This document shows, one piece after another, positions 12,664-17,485 of a stretch of 17,485 nt of DNA. Both the position numbers and the translations under genes were made by a program. The notes under the pieces are model-generated. The model saw only the letters and a program-made list of their open reading frames with translations, did not search any database and was not told the DNA's origin. The stretch covers positions 1 to 17,485 of the forward strand of contig DATFWQ010000323.1 of the NCBI GenBank assembly GCA_035259145.1, read 5' to 3'. The stretch is from CF-161 sp035259145 (GTDB taxonomy: Bacteria > Chloroflexota > Dormibacteria > Dormibacterales > Dormibacteraceae). Every line of letters begins with the position of its first letter. Position 1 is the stretch's first letter.

Positions 12664-13665
12664 ATGAGGGAAAACATGGTGGAGGCCGAGGGGCTCACCA
12701 AGCGGTTCGGGACGGTCCAGGCGCTGGCCGGCCTCGACCTGGCGGCGCCCGCGGGCTCGATACTCGGCGTGCTCGGCCCGAATGGGGCCGGCAAGACGAC
12801 TGCGCTGCGTATTCTGACGACGCTCGCGCTGCCCGACAGCGGCCGCGCCCAGGTGGCCGGCTACGACGTGGTCCGGGATCCGGCGGCAGTCCGGCGCAAC
12901 ATCGGGGTCACAGCGCAGAACGCGACTCTCGACGAGCTGCTCACCGGACGTCAAAACCTGCTCATGGTCGGCGAGCTGAGCCAGATGCGGCGAGCGGACG
13001 CCCGGGTGCGCTCCGAGGAACTGCTGCGCACGTTTGAGCTCACAGACGCTGCCGGTCGCCTGCTGAAGGGCTATTCAGGCGGCATGCGGCGGCGGCTCGA
13101 TCTCGCGGCGAGCATGATGACCCGCCCTCCTGTCCTGTTCCTCGATGAGCCCACCACAGGACTCGATCCGACCAGCCGCTACCGGGTCTGGTCGGTCATC
13201 CGCGGACTCGTGGACGAAGGGGTGACGGTGCTCCTGACGACGCAGTACCTGGACGAGGCGGACCAGCTCGCCGACCGGATAGCCGTCGTCGACCACGGTC
13301 GCGTCATCGCCGGCGGCACTCCCGCCGAGCTGAAGCGCCTGACCGGCGGTGCACGCCTCGAGGCGACGCTGAGCGTTGCGGACCAGGCTGCCCTCGAGGC
13401 GCTCCGGCCGCTCGTCGAGGGGCCGTTCCAGATCAGCGAGGATGGCCGGCACCTGCGCGCGCCGGTGCGCAGCACAGCCGGTCTCGTGACGCGCGTGGTG
13501 CGGGTGCTCGACGCGGCCGGAGTCGACCTGGAGGACGTTGCGGTCCACCAACCATCGCTCGATGACGTGTTCATGAGGTTGACGGGCGCGATTCCTGAGT
13601 CGTCGGTCTGGCCGCCCGACGGTCAGGCCGCCATGAAGCCGGAGCTCCAGGAGGTGATCAGATGA
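12664..13665 (+). CDS. ABC exporter ATP-binding protein, DrrA (daunorubicin resistance) family
   Basis: This 333-residue ATPase of ABC-2 type exporters shows Walker A GPNGAGKTT (38-46), Q-loop at VTAQNATLD (82-90), signature YSGGMRRRLDLA (137-148), Walker B VLFLDEPTTGLDP (157-169), and LLTTQYLDEADQLADRIAVV, where the switch histidine is Gln, as is normal in the DrrA group. The C-terminal extension (about 225-330) includes VHQPSLDDVFMRLTG, a DrrA C-terminal motif. AGGAGA at 12652-12657 lies six bases before the ATG. It overlaps the permease by ATGA. It pairs with the permease to export a hydrophobic drug or metabolite and is controlled by the divergent TetR, by inference from the operators. 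Confidence 0.92.
   Translation: MRENMVEAEGLTKRFGTVQALAGLDLAAPAGSILGVLGPNGAGKTTALRILTTLALPDSGRAQVAGYDVVRDPAAVRRNIGVTAQNATLDELLTGRQNLLMVGELSQMRRADARVRSEELLRTFELTDAAGRLLKGYSGGMRRRLDLAASMMTRPPVLFLDEPTTGLDPTSRYRVWSVIRGLVDEGVTVLLTTQYLDEADQLADRIAVVDHGRVIAGGTPAELKRLTGGARLEATLSVADQAALEALRPLVEGPFQISEDGRHLRAPVRSTAGLVTRVVRVLDAAGVDLEDVAVHQPSLDDVFMRLTGAIPESSVWPPDGQAAMKPELQEVIR
13649..13657 (+). promoter_or_regulatory. Near-perfect Shine-Dalgarno for the permease
   Basis: AGGAGGTGA is fully complementary to the usual 16S rRNA tail and ends four bases before ATG 13662, inside the end of the ATPase gene. It supports strong coupled translation of the permease. Confidence 0.75.
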
Positions 13666-14507
13666 TTGACGCAGTCCCCACAGTCCGCGCCGGCGGTGCG
13701 TCATTGCCGGTCCGCGTGGCCGGAGCGCTGCGCGACGTCTACATCATGACGAGGCGCAACCTGGTCCACATCGCGCGGGAACCTATGCAGCTAGGCGATG
13801 TGACGATCCAGCCGGTGCTCTTCACGTTACTGTTCGTCTACGTTTTCGGCTCAGGCATCCCGGTGCCGGGCGGCACCTACGCCGCCTTCGCGCTTGCAGG
13901 CCTCTTGCTCCTCAACCTCACGACATCGAGCATGGGAACCGCCGTCGGTCTCACGGTGGATCTCAACACCGGCGTCATCGACCGCTTCCGGACGCTGCCG
14001 ATGTGGCCGGCCGCCGTCATGGTCGGACGTTCGATCACTGACGTGCTGACGGCCACCGTTTGCACGCTCACAATCGTCGTGAGCGGCCTCGTCGTCGGCT
14101 GGCGCCCGGAGACAGGCGCCGGCCAGATCGCCGCCGGCTTTGGGATCGCGCTGCTGTTCGCGTACGCGCTGTCCTGGCTCGCCGGCTGCGTCGGCCTCTG
14201 GGCCAAAGGCGCCGAGACGGCTCAGAGCTTCGGCTTCCTCGTCCTCTTTCCAGTCTCGTTCGTGTCCAACGCGCTCGTTCCGACACGGGGCATGCCCGAC
14301 TGGCTGCGGCTGATCGTCGACTGGAACCCGGTAAGCGCCGTGACGGCGGCATGCCGGGGACTGTGGGGCAACCCGAATCCGTCGGCCATCAACTCGGCAT
14401 GGTCGATGCAGCACCCGATCTGGACGGCCATCGCCTGGTCGATCGCGATCATCGCCGTCTGTCTGCCCCTGGCGTCGATGCTCTATCGGCGTCGCACGAC
14501 CGACTGA
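13662..14507 (+). CDS. ABC-2 type exporter permease, DrrB family
   Basis: The 281-residue protein has about six membrane helices in the ABC-2 layout. The N-terminal amphipathic stretch DVYIMTRRNLVHIAREP precedes helix 1 (about 46-66, …VLFTLLFVYVFGSGIPVPGG), the coupling region DLNTGVIDRFRTLPM (about 101-115) is the hallmark EhR/DrrB-like segment, and PVSFVSNALVPTRGMPDW (about 198-215) with WNPVSAVTAACRGLWG is the conserved C-terminal part. It forms the membrane channel for the DrrA-type ATPase encoded just upstream. A strong hairpin follows the stop. Exported compound unknown; antibiotics and lipids are known for the family. Confidence 0.92.
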   Translation: MIDAVPTVRAGGASLPVRVAGALRDVYIMTRRNLVHIAREPMQLGDVTIQPVLFTLLFVYVFGSGIPVPGGTYAAFALAGLLLLNLTTSSMGTAVGLTVDLNTGVIDRFRTLPMWPAAVMVGRSITDVLTATVCTLTIVVSGLVVGWRPETGAGQIAAGFGIALLFAYALSWLAGCVGLWAKGAETAQSFGFLVLFPVSFVSNALVPTRGMPDWLRLIVDWNPVSAVTAACRGLWGNPNPSAINSAWSMQHPIWTAIAWSIAIIAVCLPLASMLYRRRTTD

Positions 14508-14525
14508 CCGCGGAATCGCATTAGC

Positions 14526-14558
14526 GGAGCCGGCGGCGACCCTGTCGCCGTCGGCTCC
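14526..14558 (+). terminator. Strong hairpin after the exporter operon
   Basis: A 14-base-pair GC-rich stem (14526-14539 with 14545-14558) with one G-U wobble closes a five-base loop CCCTG, 18 bases after the permease stop. Only TGTTCC follows rather than a long T run, as is common in GC-rich genomes; it is the likely end of the drrAB-type operon. Confidence 0.65.
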
Positions 14559-14600
14559 TGTTCCGGATCCCCTCGGGGTCGGCGGGTGCCCTGTCCACAG

Positions 14601-14632
14601 CCGTCGCACGACGGAGTTTGACTGTGCGACGG
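14601..14632. repeat. Perfect 9-bp inverted repeat upstream of the amidase gene
   Basis: CCGTCGCAC (14601-14609) and GTGCGACGG (14624-14632) are exact inverted copies separated by 14 bases. The spacer carries TTGACT (14618-14623), which looks like a -35 box, but no good -10 follows. It lies 42 bases before the amidase ATG and could be a regulator site or a second hairpin closing the upstream operon. Confidence 0.45.
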
Positions 14633-14674
14633 ACGCTTGTTGCGCCGGCTCTCCGCTGAGCGTTTGCTTGGCCG

Positions 14675-16120
14675 ATGGCGGTAGAGCAGGAGCTGGCTTT
14701 CGCCTCGGCGCTGGAGCAGGCAGAGCTGATCCGGTCACGGACGGTCTCGCCTGTGGAACTCGTCGAGGTCTATCTCGAGCGCATCGACCGGCTGAACCCG
14801 GAGCTGAACTGCTATCTGACCGTCGCATACGAGTCGGCTCGAGCGGCCGCGGAGGGTGCGGAGGTGGGTCTGGCAGGGCGGCAGCCAGACCTGCCGCCGT
14901 TTCACGGCGTGCCGATCGCGATCAAGGACATGGCCGACACGGCCGGAATCCGAACGACGTGGGGCTCTGCGGGCTATCGCGACCGCGTTCCTGAGCGTGA
15001 CGCCTACGTCGTTCGCAAGCTGAAATCGGCCGGCTTCATCGTCCTCGGGAAGACCAACACTCCGGAATTCGCCTCAGGTTCGACCGACCCGGTGGGCTAT
15101 GGACCGTGCCGCAATCCCTGGAATCCCGAGCGAACTGTGTTCGGGTCCTCAGGCGGTGCCGGTTCTGCGCTGGCGGCCGGTCTCTGCCCGATCGCTCACG
15201 GCAGCGACGCCGGGGGGTCGATCCGCCTCCCGGCCGCCGCCTGCGGGGTCGTCGGTCTGAAGCCGTCGCGCGGCCGGGTCTCCAACGAGTTACCGGGCTG
15301 GGATCTGCTGCTCCAGGAAGGGCCACTGGCAAGGACCGTCGCCGACGCCGCTGCAATGCTCGACACCATCCAGGGCTACGCCCCTGGCGATCCCTTCTGG
15401 GCTCCGCAGCTGCAGCGCCCTTTTCGGGAAGAGGCCGGGGCCGACCCGGGCCGGCTGCGGATCGGCTTCATGACCGACGTCAAAGACGGCACCCCGCCCG
15501 GCGATGGCTCCGTTTACGCGCGGGCGGCGGTCCCCGCGCAAGCTGAAGTGCAGGAGGCGGTCAGGGCGGTCGCTGAGAAGCTCGAGGGCCTCGGGCACAG
15601 CGTCGCCGAGGAAGCGCCCGACTGGGGAGGCTGGGAGCTCAGCGCGGTCCTGATGTGGGGTTACACGGCGCCGTGGCTGGCGATGGAGGACGAACTCCCG
15701 CCCTTCTCGGTGCTCGACCCCATCCAGCAGAAGGCTCTGGAGATGATCCGGAAGGTATCGCTGAAGGACTACGTCAAGATGATGAACGCAGGCCAGCGCA
15801 GGGCACGCGAAGTCGTGTCGTTCTGGAACGATCATGACATCCTCGTCCTGCCGACGGTGGCCGGTCCGGCTTCCCGCATCGAGGAGCTTCGGGACGCCGA
15901 GGGCGGGCCCAGCCGTGACCTCCCGATCGGACCCTTTTGTTTCTTCTGGAATGTGACCGGCCAGCCGGCGATCAGCCTGCCGCTGGCGACATTCTCAGAC
16001 GGCATGCCGCTGGGAGTCCAGCTGGTGGCCGCCCCTGGTGCCGAGGCGACACTGATACGCGTCTCAGCCCAGCTCGAGGCCGCCATGGCCGGTCCACGGC
16101 GCCGACCGGCGGTCTCCTGA
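14675..16120 (+). CDS. Amidase signature family hydrolase
   Basis: The 481-residue enzyme hydrolyses amide bonds with a Ser-cisSer-Lys triad. Lys84 sits in FHGVPIAIKDMADTAG, Ser158 in FGSSGGAGSALAAG and nucleophile Ser182 in GSDAGGSIRLPAA; spacings of 74 and 24 residues equal those of the known family members. Other blocks are VVRKLKSAGFIVLGKTNTPEF, GVVGLKPSRGRVS and the C-terminal FFWNVTGQPAISLPLA with GVQLVAAPG. The full domain is present and the triad intact, so it should be active. It is not clearly GatA: there is no gatB or gatC next to it, and it stands alone. No ribosome site is evident before the ATG. It faces a solute-binding protein gene 41 bases downstream. Substrate could be an aliphatic, aromatic or peptide amide. 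Confidence 0.93.
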   Translation: MAVEQELAFASALEQAELIRSRTVSPVELVEVYLERIDRLNPELNCYLTVAYESARAAAEGAEVGLAGRQPDLPPFHGVPIAIKDMADTAGIRTTWGSAGYRDRVPERDAYVVRKLKSAGFIVLGKTNTPEFASGSTDPVGYGPCRNPWNPERTVFGSSGGAGSALAAGLCPIAHGSDAGGSIRLPAAACGVVGLKPSRGRVSNELPGWDLLLQEGPLARTVADAAAMLDTIQGYAPGDPFWAPQLQRPFREEAGADPGRLRIGFMTDVKDGTPPGDGSVYARAAVPAQAEVQEAVRAVAEKLEGLGHSVAEEAPDWGGWELSAVLMWGYTAPWLAMEDELPPFSVLDPIQQKALEMIRKVSLKDYVKMMNAGQRRAREVVSFWNDHDILVLPTVAGPASRIEELRDAEGGPSRDLPIGPFCFFWNVTGQPAISLPLATFSDGMPLGVQLVAAPGAEATLIRVSAQLEAAMAGPRRRPAVS

Positions 16121-16161
16121 CCGTCCCCCCGGCCGACTTGGGTGTGCGACCTTCGAGGCGG

Positions 16162-17485
16162 CTACTTGCCGTCTGAGACCCAGACTTCGTTGATCCAGTA
16201 CCAGTTGATGAACTCGTTGACTGGACCGAGCTTCATGTTCTGCACGCGCCTGTTGACGGGCCACAGGTTGCCGGTCGAAGCGATCGGCAGCAGTGGCAGC
16301 TGCTGCATGATGATCTCGGCGAACTCGGTGTAGAGCTGCTTGCGCTTGCTGCGGTCGAGTGTCGACACCGCCTGCTTCAGGATCTGGTCGACCTGTGGGT
16401 TCTTGTAGCTCATGCAGTTGAAGCCCCCGGGCTTGGCGCTGTCGCTGCCGAAAGCCGCGGTCTGGTCAGGATCGGAGCCGCCCCAGACGAACAGCAGAAG
16501 CAAGGCGTCGAAATCGCGCTTCGTGGTGATCTGCTGGAGCCACTCGGCGCCGGCCACGATCTTGGGCGTCAGGATCACGCCGACGTCCTTCCACTGCGCG
16601 GCAACCGCCTCCACAAAGGTTGGACGTGGGGGTGTCGTGTTGGCGATGCACTCGAACTGGAACGGGACGCCGTTCTTCTCGCGCACGCCCTGCGCGTTCT
16701 TCTTCCAGCCGGCGGCATCGAGCATCTGCTCGGCCTTCGCCTTGTCGTAGCTGTACTGCGTCTTCGGCTTCTGGTAGGCCCAGCTGATGTTCGGGATTGG
16801 GGAGTCCACGATGGTCTCGGTCTTGAAGAAGACGGCATCGCCAAGCGACTGCCGGTTGATCGCATACATCAGAGCCTGGCGAACGCTCTGGTCACTGAAG
16901 AGTTGGTACGCCTTTTTGGCGGGATCGAGGTTGAAGGTGACGTAGTAGTAGAGGGCCGCGTTGACGTTCTGGACGTTCACGTTGCCGCTCGACTGGGCCC
17001 TCGTGAGGTCGGATGCTGCGACGTATCCGAAGTCGACCTCCCCGGTCGAGAACGCCGACGGCAGGGCCGTGGGTGAGATTACGCGCAGCACGAACTGATC
17101 GATGTGGGGAGCGCCGCGATAGTAGGCGTCGTTGCGGCCGAGGACCACTTGCGCGCCGGTGTCCCATTTGACGAACTTGAAGGGACCGCTGGTCACGTTC
17201 GGCGCCTTGTTGAAGTCGGCCGTGTTGAGTGCCGTCGCGTCAAGGTTGCCGAGGACGTGCTTGGGCAGGATCGGCCAGTTGCCGAAGCTGATCAGGAAGG
17301 GGGCGAAGACCTGCTTGGTCTTCATGACGATGGTGTTCGAGTCGGGCGCCGTGACGCTCTCGATGTTGGCGACCGCGATGCCGCGGTTGGCGAAGTTGAA
17401 GGCCGCGTACTTCGGGTCGTAGAGGAGGGAATAGGTCCAGACGATGTCGTCGACGGTCAGCGGCTGGCCGTCCGACCACTTGATG
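16162..17485 (-). CDS. ABC transporter substrate-binding protein, family 5 (N-terminus cut off)
   Basis: The frame stays open to the right edge, giving 440 residues without a start codon; the signal peptide and first lobe are outside. The family 5 (oligopeptide, dipeptide, nickel, opine) pattern is clear: IKWSDGQPLTVDDIVWTYSLL at the left end, NVTSGPFKFVKWDTG, QSVRQALMYAINRQSLGDAVF, TQYSYDKAKAEQMLDAAGW, and the C-terminal IMQQLPLLPIASTGNLWPVN. The ATG 17325 is internal, not the start. It is the extracytoplasmic receptor of an uptake system whose permeases should be encoded beyond the window, or upstream in the same operon. It converges on the amidase gene; amide or peptide scavenging would connect the two, but that is inference. 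Confidence 0.92.
   Translation of the reverse strand, partial: IKWSDGQPLTVDDIVWTYSLLYDPKYAAFNFANRGIAVANIESVTAPDSNTIVMKTKQVFAPFLISFGNWPILPKHVLGNLDATALNTADFNKAPNVTSGPFKFVKWDTGAQVVLGRNDAYYRGAPHIDQFVLRVISPTALPSAFSTGEVDFGYVAASDLTRAQSSGNVNVQNVNAALYYYVTFNLDPAKKAYQLFSDQSVRQALMYAINRQSLGDAVFFKTETIVDSPIPNISWAYQKPKTQYSYDKAKAEQMLDAAGWKKNAQGVREKNGVPFQFECIANTTPPRPTFVEAVAAQWKDVGVILTPKIVAGAEWLQQITTKRDFDALLLLFVWGGSDPDQTAAFGSDSAKPGGFNCMSYKNPQVDQILKQAVSTLDRSKRKQLYTEFAEIIMQQLPLLPIASTGNLWPVNRRVQNMKLGPVNEFINWYWINEVWVSDGK

Noticed and set aside
12555..12794. Longer N-terminus for the TetR protein
   Set aside because: The extension crosses both operators, the exporter promoter and the start of the divergent ATPase gene; TetR homology starts after the ATG at 12554.
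13851..14828. 325-codon minus-strand frame across the DrrB-type permease and the amidase start
   Set aside because: It crosses a strong terminator hairpin and two real genes on the other strand; composition is Arg/Pro/Gly-rich shadow.

Overview
This is a GC-rich bacterial window from a free-living, probably soil or sediment organism. The codon bias, the density of PadR, MarR, AraC and TetR regulators, the DrrAB-type exporter, the DUF6220-like protein and the secreted beta-helix protein fit Actinomycetota or a GC-rich Chloroflexota/Dormibacterota lineage. There is no rRNA or other marker, so the phylum is an inference. I saw no insertion sequences, CRISPR array, tRNA or prophage genes.

Region 1 (1-4000, +): the 3' end of a PadR-family repressor gene, a MacB/LolD-type ABC ATPase, a two-FtsX-domain permease and a small DUF6220-like membrane protein. 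They are overlapping or tightly spaced and look like one self-regulated export or envelope operon. Region 2 (4001-5542): a signal-peptide-bearing, Gly-rich right-handed beta-helix protein. Region 3 (5543-8440): a MarR-type repressor divergent from a translationally coupled pair, an MmgE/PrpD-family protein and a phosphosulfolactate synthase (ComA/Hsa32-like) family protein. The divergent space holds a sigma70-like promoter overlapped by two near-identical palindromic sites 31 bp apart. This is the most novel-looking unit: two lyase-fold enzymes under one aromatic-acid or stress-type regulator, with no obvious known pathway.

Region 4 (8478-10099): a LysE-family exporter divergent from an AraC-family regulator across only 23 bp. 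Region 5 (9992-12554, -): tetR, a Zn-independent-looking medium-chain oxidoreductase and a GNAT acetyltransferase, the last two with overlapping stop and start codons. The acetyltransferase end overlaps the araC end antisense by 108 bp. Region 6 (12555-14560, +): a DrrA/DrrB-type ABC exporter divergent from tetR, with two TetR-like operators around its promoter and a strong hairpin after it. Together regions 5 and 6 look like a drug or toxic-compound response locus with efflux, redox and acetylation functions. Region 7 (14561-17485): an amidase-signature enzyme convergent with a truncated family 5 (oligopeptide/nickel type) solute-binding protein that runs off the right edge.

No untranslated stretch exceeds about 300 bases. 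The longest gaps are 4001-4212, 6077-6226 and 14508-14674, and each is described below.
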